From: an uncultured Bacteroides sp. | GTDB lineage: Bacteria > Bacteroidota > Bacteroidia > Bacteroidales > Bacteroidaceae | DNA length: 64,000 bases | Direction: 5' to 3' | Assembly: GCA_949289265.1 (NCBI GenBank) | Contig: CASENE010000106.1 | Span: forward strand, 1 to 64,000 | Shown here: piece by piece, positions 54,624 through 63,858 of the stretch | How the letters are laid out: every line of letters starts with the position of its first letter | Numbering within the stretch: position 1 is the stretch's first letter | Notes under the pieces: generated by a model | Seen by the model: the letters and a program-made list of their open reading frames with translations, nothing else | Told to the model about the DNA's origin: nothing | Database searches by the model: none | Position numbers and translations under genes: made by a program

Positions 54624-56117
54624 ATGGCAGTAGAATTAAAGAACCTTACCAAACGGAGCGAGAACTATTCGCAATGGTATAATGAATTGGTGGTGAAGTC
54701 CGATTTGGCCGAACAATCCGCCGTGCGTGGATGTATGGTCATCAAACCCTACGGATACGCCATCTGGGAGAAGATGCAGCATCAGCTTGACCAAATGTTC
54801 AAAGATACGGGTCATGTCAACGCCTATTTCCCCCTGCTCATCCCCAAGTCCTTCTTGAGCCGCGAGGCAGAGCACGTGGAAGGATTCGCCAAAGAGTGTG
54901 CCGTGGTGACCCACTACCGTTTGAAGAACGACCCCAACGGGGGCGGCGTGGTGGTCGACCCCGAAGCCAAGCTGGAGGAAGAGCTCATCATCCGTCCTAC
55001 GTCGGAGACCATCATTTGGAATACCTACAAGAACTGGATTAACTCCTATCGCGACCTGCCCATCCTGGTGAACCAATGGGCCAATGTCTTTCGTTGGGAG
55101 ATGCGTACCCGCCTCTTCCTGCGTACTGCCGAGTTCCTTTGGCAAGAAGGACACACCGCCCATGCCACCCGCGAGGAAGCGGAAGAAGAGGCCGTAAAGA
55201 TGCTGAACGTCTATGGCGACTTTGCCGAGAAATACATGGCCGTGCCTGTCATCAAGGGCGTCAAGTCGGCCAACGAGCGCTTTGCCGGCGCCCTCAACAC
55301 CTATACCATCGAAGCCATGATGCAGGACGGCAAGGCTTTGCAGAGCGGTACTTCACACTTCCTGGGGCAGAACTTTGCCAAGGCCTTCAACGTGCAGTTC
55401 GTCAACAAGGACAACCAACTGGAATATGTATGGGCCACTTCGTGGGGCGTGTCTACCCGCCTGATGGGCGCCCTCATCATGACCCATTCCGACGACAACG
55501 GCCTTGTCCTGCCTCCGCACCTTGCCCCCATCCAGGTGGTCATCGTGCCCATCTACAAGAGTCAGGAGCAGTTGCATCAGATTGATGAGAAGGTGGCCGG
55601 CATCGTGGCGCGTCTGAAGGGCATGGGCATCAGCGTGAAGTATGACAACGCCGACAACAAGCGTCCCGGATTCAAGTTTGCCGACTACGAAGTGAAGGGC
55701 GTACCCGTGCGCCTCGTGATGGGTGGACGCGACCTGGAGAACAATACTATCGAAATCATGCGCCGTGATACGTTGGAGAAGGAGACCCGCACGTGCGACG
55801 GCATCGAGGAATACGTCAAAGACTTGCTTGAAGAGATTCAGAAGAACATCTACCAGAAGGCCCTGGCCTATCGCAATGCCCGCATCACCACGGCCGATAC
55901 GTACGATGAATTTAAGGAGAAGATTGAGCAGGGCGGCTTCATCCTGGCCCATTGGGACGGCACGACCGAAACCGAACTCCGCATCAAGGAAGAAACGAAG
56001 GCTACCATCCGTTGCATCCCGTTCGATTCCTTCGTGCCGGGCGACAAAGAACCGGGCAAATGCATGGTGACCGGTCGTCCTTCGGAGCGTCGTGTTATCT
56101 TCGCACGCTCGTATTGA
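54624..56117 (+). CDS. proS: Prolyl-tRNA synthetase, archaeal/eukaryotic-type
   Basis: Class II aminoacyl-tRNA synthetase of 497 residues that charges tRNA-Pro. The N-terminus [27 protein letters not shown], motif 2 RPTSETIIW followed by [27 protein letters not shown], motif 3 [13 protein letters not shown], and the C-terminal [19 protein letters not shown] are typical of the ~500-residue ProS type 3. It ends in a hairpin terminator. Confidence 0.96.
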   Translation: MAVELKNLTKRSENYSQWYNELVVKSDLAEQSAVRGCMVIKPYGYAIWEKMQHQLDQMFKDTGHVNAYFPLLIPKSFLSREAEHVEGFAKECAVVTHYRLKNDPNGGGVVVDPEAKLEEELIIRPTSETIIWNTYKNWINSYRDLPILVNQWANVFRWEMRTRLFLRTAEFLWQEGHTAHATREEAEEEAVKMLNVYGDFAEKYMAVPVIKGVKSANERFAGALNTYTIEAMMQDGKALQSGTSHFLGQNFAKAFNVQFVNKDNQLEYVWATSWGVSTRLMGALIMTHSDDNGLVLPPHLAPIQVVIVPIYKSQEQLHQIDEKVAGIVARLKGMGISVKYDNADNKRPGFKFADYEVKGVPVRLVMGGRDLENNTIEIMRRDTLEKETRTCDGIEEYVKDLLEEIQKNIYQKALAYRNARITTADTYDEFKEKIEQGGFILAHWDGTTETELRIKEETKATIRCIPFDSFVPGDKEPGKCMVTGRPSERRVIFARSY

Positions 56118-56150
56118 TTGAAAGCAGGGTATAGAAACGATTACAGATGC

Positions 56151-56196
56151 GGAAGCGCGGATACGTCGAGAGCGGCGTCCGCGCTTCCGTCGTTTT
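56151..56196 (+). terminator. Terminator after proS
   Basis: GGAAGCGCGGA (56151-56161) pairs with TCCGCGCTTCC (56178-56188), followed by GTCGTTTTA. The T-run overlaps the stop of the convergent fucose-isomerase-like gene. Confidence 0.85.
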
Positions 56197-57433
56197 ATCC
56201 CATTCGTTTGCACCCGTTCGTCTGGAAGAAGTCGTTCAATGCTTGTTCGTGATTGCCCAGCAAGAGCACATGGTGGTTTCCCAGCGGATTCCTAAGGAAG
56301 TATTGGGCCTCGGAATGAAGCTGGACGCGGATTTGCGTGCGACAAAGATTGACGTAGTTCGTGTTCTCCGACAAGGTGCCCGTAGTGAGGTAATATTCGT
56401 CCAGACATTCGCCTCCACACTTCACTATTGTCACTTCGCTGTTGGCAGGCATCAGCCCTTGGATGGCAATGCCCGTCTGCGTCTCAAAGTGGTTGCGCAA
56501 GATAAAGCGGTCGGTCATTTTCAGGCCGATGGTGCAATGGGCCAGCACTACTTCGTTCGTGCGGGTGTTGACGAGCGAAGGATTGGCCATGAATGACTCT
56601 TGGCCCGTTATGGTCTGTGCGGCCAGCATGGTGAACAAGGCTTGCAGGTCGCCTTCGCAACCGGCAGGGATACCTTGGTCGTTCAGCAGGGACAGGGCGA
56701 GGCAGCCGGTGGTCTTGAGTTCTTCCGTCAGGCGGAAACAGCTCAGAGTGAGGGCGTCAAGTCGTTCTTCGTCTACAACTCTGCGGAGGGCGCGGTAAAG
56801 ACGCATGGCTTTCAGCATGTCGTCGGGCGTGGCCTCGCGGCAAGCCAAGGCCTGTGCGGCCAGATTGGCGCTGGATTCGCCTACCTCGTCGTCGGTAATC
56901 TGCCGGAAATGGTTATAGACTTTTTCCAAAGGGATGTCGACAAACTCAATGTCCCACCGTTGTTTGCTCAGCAAGTAGTCTGCTTTGCTGGCAACGAGCC
57001 ACGAGGCCGGTGTGCCGATGACACCGATGCGCGACCCTGCCAGGCGTCGTTGGGCTTTGAAATTGCTGTATAAGACGGAGATACGTTGGATAACTTCGGT
57101 CAACTCTCCGTGCAGGATTTCGCTTTTCATGCCTCGCGCCCGAAGCCAGGCCGAGACCTCGAGGGCTGCCGCCAGCGAGTTCTGCATTCCGTCGGCCAGT
57201 AAGAGCGTAGGACGTGGCAATTGCTCGAAATGCTGGATGATCAGTTGCTCGACTCCTCCCGTGGCAACGAATACCAGGCTGAAGTCATCGGGCTTAAGGG
57301 CACCTATCTCGTGGTAGTCCACGAAATCGAGGGTGAAGTATTTTTCCATTTCGGCCAGCAACACTTCGTGGCATCCGCGCACCGAAGCTTTTGAATGCAA
57401 CAAAGAGGCAAATGTTATCAGATGTATGGTCAT
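56195..57433 (-). CDS. L-fucose isomerase-like protein
   Basis: Protein of 412 residues, predicted cytoplasmic. It has GVIGTPASWLVAS in the N-terminal half, the substrate-type region LALSLLNDQGIPAGCEGDLQALFTMLAAQTITG, and the C-terminal AHCTIGLKM. These are shared with the fucose/arabinose isomerase fold. It is shorter than true FucI (about 590) and lacks an adjacent fucose kinase or aldolase, so the substrate is uncertain. It is convergent with proS. Confidence 0.72.
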   Translation of the reverse strand: MTIHLITFASLLHSKASVRGCHEVLLAEMEKYFTLDFVDYHEIGALKPDDFSLVFVATGGVEQLIIQHFEQLPRPTLLLADGMQNSLAAALEVSAWLRARGMKSEILHGELTEVIQRISVLYSNFKAQRRLAGSRIGVIGTPASWLVASKADYLLSKQRWDIEFVDIPLEKVYNHFRQITDDEVGESSANLAAQALACREATPDDMLKAMRLYRALRRVVDEERLDALTLSCFRLTEELKTTGCLALSLLNDQGIPAGCEGDLQALFTMLAAQTITGQESFMANPSLVNTRTNEVVLAHCTIGLKMTDRFILRNHFETQTGIAIQGLMPANSEVTIVKCGGECLDEYYLTTGTLSENTNYVNLCRTQIRVQLHSEAQYFLRNPLGNHHVLLLGNHEQALNDFFQTNGCKRMG

Positions 57434-57549
57434 GTGTCGTAAAGGTTGGTTATCGTGCCGTAAAGGTAGTCCTTTCGGGAGAAAGGGCGGATCGCTTTTT
57501 CGTTGGTTTTGCTTAAATTATTATTGTTTATGGAAGCTTGCCGATCGAA

Positions 57550-58107
57550 TCAGGTCTCGTCTGCATTGAAAGTATATTCTTCGCCGTCTTGCGGAGGGAT
57601 GCTGAAGGAATGGTGGGAGAAAAGGTCGGCCAATCCAGAGATTTGCTTCAAGCGGAGCACTTCGTCGCGATCCATGCCGATGTTCTTCATGATCCATTCA
57701 TCGCTCATGCCGGCCCTGTCCAGTTCGGCCACGATGTTGCACATGAGTTCGATGTTGTGCGTGCCGCGTGCCCGGTTGTGGCGTATGGTGGAGGCCATGC
57801 GGTTGGATATGTCTTTCTGGATGACTACGACGGGCAGAAGTCCCTTCTCCCGTTGGTAAATGCGCTTGGACGTTTTCAATATTTGATAGCGGTGGAAGCC
57901 GTCTACCAGTATGTATCGGTCTGTCTCTTTCTCGTAATAGCAGACACAGGGCATGGTGAACCCGTCTTCCCAAATGGAAAGCTCCAACAGGCGCATTTCA
58001 GGCGGAGCTACCTTGTTCGGGTTGTAGTCGTTGGCAAGAACCTTTTCCACCGGGACAGCCGTGACGTTATAGACGGGGCTTTTGAATTCTTCTGTTGTAT
58101 CGTTCAT
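57550..58107 (-). CDS. ParB-like nuclease-fold protein, IbrB-type
   Basis: Protein of 185 residues with the ParB/sulfiredoxin fold: VPVEKVLANDYNPNKV, then YILVDGFHRYQIL (DGFHR at 69-73) and IRHNRARGTHN (109-119). A C-terminal helical region (AGMSDEWIMKNIGMDRDEVLRL) could bind DNA. It overlaps the DUF3440 gene by four bases. In E. coli the matching pair IbrA/IbrB activates prophage eib genes. Whether this copy regulates anything is not known. Confidence 0.8.
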   Translation of the reverse strand: MNDTTEEFKSPVYNVTAVPVEKVLANDYNPNKVAPPEMRLLELSIWEDGFTMPCVCYYEKETDRYILVDGFHRYQILKTSKRIYQREKGLLPVVVIQKDISNRMASTIRHNRARGTHNIELMCNIVAELDRAGMSDEWIMKNIGMDRDEVLRLKQISGLADLFSHHSFSIPPQDGEEYTFNADET

Positions 58108-59396
58108 AGGTTGATGTTCTTAAATTGTTTCATGATTTGGTCTCGTTTATACATCTCGTCTTTGGTCAGGGTGAATCCCATGTATTTGCAGGCATGGTCG
58201 TTCTTCAGGATGCAGATGCACATGCGCTTGTAGCTGGGAATCTCCCTGAACTCCGGGATGTTGATGTCGTCCAGGTAGTCCATCCGCACCGGGTGTTTCG
58301 TGGTCTTATAGTTGGTAGACCCCATCACCTCGATCGGGATGTTCAGTGCGCGCAGGCGGTTGATGGTAGCGTCGGACAGGCATCCGCCCTTGGTGCGCCA
58401 GAACTCTATGCTGACCGTCAGCTTGTGCAGGTAGTTTCGGCGGGTCTCTTCGGGCAGGGTGGAAAGCAGGAAGTGCATGAATCCTTTCCACGTGTATCCT
58501 TTGGGAAGCGTGATGCTCTGCCAGCCCATTGCCCGTGTGCCTCCATAGATGCCCGTAAAATTCACTCCGTTGACGCGGCCTATCATTTTTCCCCACGTAT
58601 TGGGGTCGATGGCGCGATAGAGCCGCAGGCTGTCTTGGGCTTCGCACAGAAAGGGACTGGCCACCCGCTGTCGCTCGATGTTAACCCCGGCCATGTAGTA
58701 TAGGTCGTACAGGTGGTTGTAGTCATACTTGAATTTGCCATTGGCTGTCCAGATGTCCACGGTCTTCCAGTCAAAAATAGGGTAAATATTATAGAGGTCG
58801 CTTCCTATCTTTGAAGTCCACCGATAGTTGTGATACATTTGATATTTACGGTTCAGGTGGATGCTGCGCCAGCGGTTGAAACTCTCTTGAGTACGGATGC
58901 CTATAAGGAAGCAGGTGCGTGTACTGTCTTTCTTTTGATGCAGCCATTTGGCGAAATGCATCTGAAACTCATAATCCCACATGTCGGCTGTGTAGAAAGG
59001 GAACTGCTCGTGGGTCATACAGGCTGTGGGCATGGGGCGCACCCATATGTCCTTCATGTCTTCGTCCCATGGGCGCCAGTAGTTTTGAAACATCGACGTG
59101 CAGGTGGCTACCTTGAAGGGCACGCAGACACGATATACCTCCAGGATGTCCTTGTTGGCTTCCAGGATACGGTCGACATATTCAATCGTGTGACGGTATT
59201 GTATCTCATAATCCATGTGGAATACGCACAACTTGCGTCCGGGGCAATGGCGACGGATGTATTCCATGCAGAGGTTGAGCAGTACGCCACTGTCTTTCCC
59301 GCCGGAAAAGGAAACGCATATCGTCTCAAATTCGCGGAACACGATGTCAAGCCGTTCCAGAGCCAGTTCATATACGTTCTTATTCTTATTTAGCAT
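58104..59396 (-). CDS. DUF3440 PAPS-reductase-like protein, IbrA-type
   Basis: Protein of 430 residues. The PP-loop SFSGGKDSG (residues 29-37) is that of PAPS reductases and N-type ATP pyrophosphatases. FHMDYEIQYRHTIEYVDRIL, IYPIFDWKTVDIWT and the long C-terminal DUF3440 region (NFTGIYGGTRAMGWQSITLPKGYTWKGFMHFLL) follow. This is IbrA-like, and differs from CysH in length and in lacking the CysH C-terminal Cys motif. It probably activates a substrate by adenylation. It is the middle gene of a three-gene cassette with GNAT-like and ParB-like genes. Confidence 0.82.
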   Translation of the reverse strand: MLNKNKNVYELALERLDIVFREFETICVSFSGGKDSGVLLNLCMEYIRRHCPGRKLCVFHMDYEIQYRHTIEYVDRILEANKDILEVYRVCVPFKVATCTSMFQNYWRPWDEDMKDIWVRPMPTACMTHEQFPFYTADMWDYEFQMHFAKWLHQKKDSTRTCFLIGIRTQESFNRWRSIHLNRKYQMYHNYRWTSKIGSDLYNIYPIFDWKTVDIWTANGKFKYDYNHLYDLYYMAGVNIERQRVASPFLCEAQDSLRLYRAIDPNTWGKMIGRVNGVNFTGIYGGTRAMGWQSITLPKGYTWKGFMHFLLSTLPEETRRNYLHKLTVSIEFWRTKGGCLSDATINRLRALNIPIEVMGSTNYKTTKHPVRMDYLDDINIPEFREIPSYKRMCICILKNDHACKYMGFTLTKDEMYKRDQIMKQFKNINL

Positions 59397-59799
59397 AGGC
59401 CGGTTCTTTTTTCATTTTCACATACAGAGTCCATCGCTTTTCGGTGGTGAAACCTGCACGAAGGAATACCTCTTCGTCGTCGCGGAAAGCCACAGCCGTC
59501 AGTGTTTGGGCAGGGAAAACACGGATAGCTTCTTGAATCAATAAGGACAATAAGTCTGCGTCGCGGTTGGCGATGTAATAGTTGTTGATTACATTGCTGG
59601 ATGCTTTATGTTCTATGGGAATGAAGCCAAGAATGCGCTCGTCGCTTTGTGCGATGAGCCATTCAAAGCGGTCAGACGTGCGAAACGGATAGTTGTTGTT
59701 CTGTTTCAATACAGCGGGATTCATCACTAACGGAGCCACCAATTGGTATAATTGTGTGTCTGTCCCGTGCAATCGTTTTATTTCTACGTAATCGTTCAT
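59386..59799 (-). CDS. GNAT-like protein, first gene of the IbrA/IbrB cassette
   Basis: Protein of 137 residues with a GNAT-type acetyltransferase look: DRFEWLIAQSDERILGFIPIEHKA, the AREA-like IQEAIRVFPAQTLTAVAF and the C-terminal FLRAGFTTEKRWTLYVKM (beta-6/7). The acetyl-CoA loop (R/QxxGxG/A) is not obvious, so activity is uncertain. Its stop codon overlaps the DUF3440 start by 11 bases. It is preceded by an AT-rich gap of 209 bp with no other feature seen. Confidence 0.6.
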   Translation of the reverse strand: MNDYVEIKRLHGTDTQLYQLVAPLVMNPAVLKQNNNYPFRTSDRFEWLIAQSDERILGFIPIEHKASSNVINNYYIANRDADLLSLLIQEAIRVFPAQTLTAVAFRDDEEVFLRAGFTTEKRWTLYVKMKKEPAYAK

Positions 59800-60008
59800 A
59801 TTTAATTTATGCTAAAGGTTATTGCCTGTATTCAGCGTTTTTGCGTGCTTATTGTACGGACAATATAGACCATCATCGTGCATGATACCTTATCAATGTC
59901 TGAGATTAACCAGCTTAAAGTTACTCCTTGCTTCCATATTTATTAGCATGCATTCATTTTATCTTATGACTTACTTATATATTAGGTGTCATTCTCTATT
60001 CATGGGAA

Positions 60009-61271
60009 TCACGATCGGGCATCCAGTTTCCGGGAATAGGGTGTGTCTATATAAGAATCTTTGAACCCTAAGAAATAGAGTACGCCATCCAGACCGATTG
60101 TGTTGATGGATTGTCTGGCGTTGGCCACTACTTTGGGCTTGGCGTGGAAGGCTATTCCTAGACCGGCCACTCCCAGCATCGGCAGGTCGTTGGCTCCATC
60201 ACCCACCGCGATGGTTTGGGCAATATCTACTTTTTCCACCTGTGCAATGAGGCGCAATAGTTCAGCCTTGCGTTTGCCGTCTACCACATCTCCCACGTAG
60301 CGACCTGTCAGTTTCCCGTCTATGATCTCCAGTTCGTTGGCGTATACGTAGTCAATGCCATACTTTTTCTGCAGGTACTCGCCGAAGTAGGTGAAACCTC
60401 CTGACAGGATAGCTATTTTATATCCATATTTTTTGAGTACATACATCAGCCTGTCCACTCCTTCCGTGATGGGTAGATGTTCGGCTATATCTTGCATGAC
60501 AGAGACATCCAGACCTTTTAATAGCGCGACTCGCTCGCGGAAACTTTCCGTGAAATCTATTTCTCCGCGCATAGCCCGTTCAGTAATAGCTTTCACCTGG
60601 TCGCCCACTCCGGCGCGCATGGCCAGTTCGTCTATCACTTCCGTTTCGATGAGCGTGGAATCCATGTCGAAGCAAATCAACCGGCGCATCCGGCGATACA
60701 TGTTGTCTTGCTGAAAAGAGAAATCTATCTCCAGTTCCGAGGCCATTTTCATCAGTTGCCTTTGCATCTGTTCCCGGTCTTTGGGAGTGCCGCGCACGGA
60801 AAACTCGATGCAAGCCTTGGTCTTTGCTTCAGTCTCATTCAATGGAATGCGTCCGGTCAGGCGTTTAATGGCGTCAATGTTCATCCCCTGGTCTGCCAAG
60901 ATACGGGTGGCGGCGGCAATCTGATTGGCGGTGAGTTTGCGTCCGAGCACGGTCAGGATGTAACGGTTCTTGCCTTGCATGTTTACCCAGTCGTTGTATT
61001 CTTTGGCGCTGATGGGATAAAACCGGATAGATACGCCCAACGAAGAGGCTGCGAAAAGTAGCTCTTTCATGATGAATCCGGAATGCGCTTCCTTCGTTTG
61101 GCAAAGGATACCTAATGAAAGTGTGCTATGAATGTCCGCCTGACCAATATCCATGATAGTGGCATCATATTTAGCCAGGATTTCCATGACTGACGCCGTT
61201 AGGCCGGGACGGTCTTCTCCGGTGATGCGGATAAGGATTAATTCTGTATCGGATTGTTTCTGTTCTTGCAT
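60009..61271 (-). CDS. serB: Phosphoserine phosphatase with N-terminal ACT-like domains
   Basis: HAD-family phosphatase of 420 residues, the last step of serine synthesis. The first ~190 residues contain two ACT-type regulatory regions (LILIRITGEDRPGLTASVM, YILTVLGRKLTANQIAAAT). The HAD core has ICFDMDSTLIETEV, ILSGGFTYF and VGDGANDLPMLGVAGLGIAFHAKP. The start at 61271 (MQEQKQSDTE) is preferred; a longer frame upstream lacks family residues. Confidence 0.95.
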   Translation of the reverse strand: MQEQKQSDTELILIRITGEDRPGLTASVMEILAKYDATIMDIGQADIHSTLSLGILCQTKEAHSGFIMKELLFAASSLGVSIRFYPISAKEYNDWVNMQGKNRYILTVLGRKLTANQIAAATRILADQGMNIDAIKRLTGRIPLNETEAKTKACIEFSVRGTPKDREQMQRQLMKMASELEIDFSFQQDNMYRRMRRLICFDMDSTLIETEVIDELAMRAGVGDQVKAITERAMRGEIDFTESFRERVALLKGLDVSVMQDIAEHLPITEGVDRLMYVLKKYGYKIAILSGGFTYFGEYLQKKYGIDYVYANELEIIDGKLTGRYVGDVVDGKRKAELLRLIAQVEKVDIAQTIAVGDGANDLPMLGVAGLGIAFHAKPKVVANARQSINTIGLDGVLYFLGFKDSYIDTPYSRKLDARS

Positions 61272-61409
61272 ATCACAATAGTATCTAAAAATGAATAAAT
61301 CAGCAGATAAATGGTTCGTTGGTAAGTTTCCAAGTTTGTAAGTTGAAGCCTGATAATAATTTGTGAACAAACAAACTTAAAAACGCAAAAGCTGAACACT
61401 TAGCTTTTG

Positions 61410-61417
61410 CAAAAGTA
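61410..61417 (-). promoter_or_regulatory. Candidate -7 element for serB
   Basis: On the minus strand, TACTTTTG matches TAnnTTTG, about 140 bp before the start at 61271. Confidence 0.4.
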
Positions 61418-61510
61418 AAGAAATTCCTGTATAAATAGGGATTTGTATGTTCGTTTTATGCTAAACAACATAAAAAATGAGGGCAGAATACGTTTTTCTG
61501 ATTTGTTTAT

Positions 61511-61543
61511 TTGGAAAATACTTTTATAAATGCCTACCTTTGC
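61511..61543 (+). promoter_or_regulatory. Promoter of the thioredoxin-fold gene
   Basis: TTTG at 61511-61514, 21 bp, then TACCTTTG at 61536-61543. The ATG is about 120 bp downstream. The AT-rich gap 61272-61666 contains no other gene. Confidence 0.6.
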
Positions 61544-61666
61544 CACCGATTTCAGGATAAAGAACTTGAAGTGTGATGGCGCTTCAAACTTGTGATAGTA
61601 AAGATTTGGAAGTGAAATCTTCACAAACAGTGGATTCCAAATGAGTATTAATCTAAACCGTATTGC

Positions 61667-62146
61667 ATGAGATATGTAAAATGGATTTTTGCAGTGGTAT
61701 TAGTTAGCTTCTTGACTTCTTTTGTGAATAAGGACAGAGTCGCAAAAGGGTTAAATGTTGGTGATAAAGCTCCTGATATTTCTGTTCAGTCTTTAGAACT
61801 TTCTGACTATCAGGGAACGTATGTCTTATTGAGCTTTTGGGCCAGCTATGATGCACCATCCCGCATGAATAATGCGGCCTTGAGCAATGAACTTCGTATC
61901 GCAGGCTCTAATGACTTGAAGATGATTTCCATCTCGTTTGACGAATACGAGTCAGTCTTTAGAGAAACTTTGCGAAAAGATTGCATAGCAACAACCGCTT
62001 GTCTTGTGGAAACAAGAGGTGAATCGTCCGAACTTTATGAGTCATATCATTTGGAACGAGGTTTTGCCAATTATCTGTTGGATGAAAATGGTATTATATT
62101 AGCTAAAAACATCTCTGCAGATGAACTTACTGCTTATTTGAATTGA
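61667..62146 (+). CDS. Exported thioredoxin-fold (TlpA-like) protein lacking active-site cysteines
   Basis: Protein of 159 residues with a signal peptide (MRYVKWIFAVVLVSFLTSFV). The fold is clear from LNVGDKAPDISVQSLELSDYQGTYVLLSFWASYDAPSR, where the usual WCxxC is replaced by SYDAPSR. FANYLLDENGIILAKN is a typical TlpA C-terminal strand. Without the two cysteines it cannot do standard thiol exchange, and may instead bind or scaffold. Two Cys remain elsewhere (DCIATTACLVE). Confidence 0.8.
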   Translation: MRYVKWIFAVVLVSFLTSFVNKDRVAKGLNVGDKAPDISVQSLELSDYQGTYVLLSFWASYDAPSRMNNAALSNELRIAGSNDLKMISISFDEYESVFRETLRKDCIATTACLVETRGESSELYESYHLERGFANYLLDENGIILAKNISADELTAYLN

Positions 62147-62265
62147 AAAAACGGAGTAATTTGAGGGTAGTAAAGGATAAAGGCGAAGAGGATTGGAGAA
62201 ACGTACTTCTAAACGGAATCTGAACAGAATCTTTAAGGCGAGAATAAAAAAATAGGTGTTTAATT

Positions 62266-62295
62266 TTTGCATTTCTCGAAACTTTATTACCTTTG
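62266..62295 (+). promoter_or_regulatory. Promoter of tRNA-Gly
   Basis: TTTG at 62266-62269, 18 bp, then TACCTTTG at 62288-62295. Confidence 0.65.
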
Positions 62296-62331
62296 CACTG
62301 CGTTTTCATAGTATAGAATTTTATTTTAGTC

Positions 62332-62404
62332 GCGGCAATAGCTCAGTTGGTAGAGCATCAGCTTCCCAAGCTGAGGGTCACGAGTTCGAACCTCGCTTGC
62401 CGCT
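62332..62404 (+). tRNA. tRNA-Gly (anticodon CCC)
   Basis: Acceptor GCGGCAA pairs with TTGCCGC. The anticodon stem TCAGC/GCTGA holds the loop TTCCCAA, so the anticodon is CCC. The T arm is CGAGTTCGAACCTCG. The discriminator is T, as usual for bacterial tRNA-Gly. CCA is not encoded. Confidence 0.94.
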
Positions 62405-62415
62405 CGACTGAGAAT

Positions 62416-62450
62416 CAGGCACTTAGATGAGAATCTGGGTGCCTGTTTTC
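62416..62450 (+). terminator. Terminator after tRNA-Gly
   Basis: CAGGCAC (62416-62422) pairs with GTGCCTG (62439-62445), followed by TTTTC. Confidence 0.8.
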
Positions 62451-62462
62451 GTTATGGCTATT

Positions 62463-62500
62463 GCGGGTCAGTGGATAATTCGGATTATCCGCTGACCCGC
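62463..62500. repeat. 38-bp nearly perfect palindrome between two tRNA genes
   Basis: GCGGGTCAGTGGATAATTCG is followed directly by GATTATCCGCTGACCCGC, with two mismatches. The segment CGGATTATCCGCTGA (62481-62495) occurs identically at 11286-11300, in the other tRNA region. Confidence 0.8.
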
Positions 62501-62513
62501 ACAAACCTCTTGA

Positions 62514-62554
62514 AGCAAAACAAGCTGTATGCTATTGGCATACAGCTTGTTTTG
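62514..62554 (-). terminator. Terminator after tRNA-Arg
   Basis: ACAAGCTGTATGC (62520-62532) pairs perfectly with GCATACAGCTTGT (62538-62550). On the minus strand TTTTGCTT follows. Confidence 0.85.
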
Positions 62555-62558
62555 AAAG

Positions 62559-62632
<74 letters not shown>

Positions 62633-62654
62633 GACCTTTGTTTTAATTCGGGTG

Positions 62655-62686
62655 CAAAGATACCATTTTCTACCTGAACACACAAA
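62655..62686 (-). promoter_or_regulatory. Promoter of tRNA-Arg
   Basis: On the minus strand, TTTG (62686-62683), 20 bp, then TATCTTTG (62662-62655): a full consensus match. Confidence 0.75.
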
Positions 62687-62766
62687 TATTCAGAACAAAA
62701 AATCACGGCGTTTACGTCGCTTTCTCATCCAATGCCCCTTTAAACCGCTTCAAACGGCCTGTCAGT

Positions 62767-62865
62767 CAGCGTTTAGTGGCGTAGTATTCGCCGGTGGCTG
62801 GCATAGTACTCCCAGCTTGCTGGAGATAGAGTTCCAGGTAGCTGGAGTTATATCTGCCGGTCAAG
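62767..62865. repeat. 22-bp tandem hairpin array F
   Basis: Units at 62767 (CAGCGTTTAGTGGC boundary), 62789, 62811 and 62833, exactly 22 bp apart. Cores are CCGGTGGCTGG, CCAGCTTGCTGG and CCAGGTAGCTGG, which are changed but still paired. It lies just after the 3' end of the dehydrogenase gene. Confidence 0.85.
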
Positions 62866-62870
62866 CGAGG

Positions 62871-63827
62871 TTAGGCCACGTTGTTCTTCGCTTGCCCCTG
62901 AAGCCACGAGCGGAGGTTATCCGTGGCGATTTGCATCAGGCGAGTACGTGCGTCCTGACTGGCCCAGGCGATGTGCGGAGTGATGAAGCAGTTGCGGGCG
63001 TCCAGCAAAGGATTGTCCGGACGCGGAGGCTCTGCGGACAAGACGTCCAGACCGGCTGCATAGATACGTTCTTCGTTCAAGGCATCTGCCAAAGCCTGCT
63101 CGTCAATCAAGGGACCACGGGATGTGTTAATCAGAATGGCCGACGGCTTCATCAAAGAGAGACGACGCTTGTCCACCAGATTCTGTGTCTCAGGAGTCAG
63201 CGGACAATGCAGGCTGACAATGTCGCATTGGGCAAACAGTTCGTCCAAGGTCTCTGCCTTATGTATTCCGGGCGGCAACTGGGAGGCAGGCTTGGACGTC
63301 CAGGCGTCTACATGCAGGCCGAAGGACTGGGCGATGCGGGCCGTGCGGCTGCCGATATGGCCAAAGCCGACAATACCCATGCGCTTGCCGCTCAATTCTA
63401 TGAGTGGGGTATCCCAGAAACAGAAATCTTTAGAAGCGCACCAGCGTCCGCTGCGCACGGCCTCGGCATGGTGCTCTACGTGTAGAGCGATGTTCAGCAA
63501 ATGGGCAAAAACCATCTGGGCCACCGAATCCGTGCTATAGGAAGGAATGTTCGTCACCACAATGCCGCGACTGCGGGCCGCGTCGATGTCCACGATGTTA
63601 TATCCGGTGGCAAGCACGCCGATGTAGCGTAAGTCGGGTAGGGCGCGAATCGCTTCCGCCGAAAGCACCGTCTTGTTGGTCAATAACACTTGGGCTCCTG
63701 CGGCGCGTTCCATGAGTTGCGGGGGCGAAGTACGTTCGTAAACCACACAATCGCCCAAAGCCTTTATCCCGTCCCAGCTCAAATCGCCGGGGTTGGCTGC
63801 ATAGCCGTCCAATACTACTATTTTCAT
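62871..63827 (-). CDS. D-2-hydroxyacid dehydrogenase
   Basis: NAD(H)-dependent dehydrogenase of 318 residues, similar to glycerate/hydroxypyruvate reductases. The dinucleotide motif is GIVGFGHIGSRTARIAQSFG, the Arg is in ILINTSRGPLIDEQAL, and the Glu and His are in DVLSAEPPRPDNPLLDARNCFITPHIAWAS. The exact substrate is not readable. A repeat array with leader lies just upstream of its start. Confidence 0.9.
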   Translation of the reverse strand: MKIVVLDGYAANPGDLSWDGIKALGDCVVYERTSPPQLMERAAGAQVLLTNKTVLSAEAIRALPDLRYIGVLATGYNIVDIDAARSRGIVVTNIPSYSTDSVAQMVFAHLLNIALHVEHHAEAVRSGRWCASKDFCFWDTPLIELSGKRMGIVGFGHIGSRTARIAQSFGLHVDAWTSKPASQLPPGIHKAETLDELFAQCDIVSLHCPLTPETQNLVDKRRLSLMKPSAILINTSRGPLIDEQALADALNEERIYAAGLDVLSAEPPRPDNPLLDARNCFITPHIAWASQDARTRLMQIATDNLRSWLQGQAKNNVA

Positions 63828-63858
63828 TTAGAACCAGAATTTTTAAATCATTAAACAG

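Noticed and set aside
54449..54682. A 77-codon frame before proS
   Set aside because: It overlaps the proS start in another frame, begins upstream of the likely transcription start, and shows no recognisable motif.
59822..60064. An 80-codon frame between the GNAT-like gene and serB
   Set aside because: It overlaps the serB end on the other strand and lies in AT-rich DNA with no family pattern or promoter.
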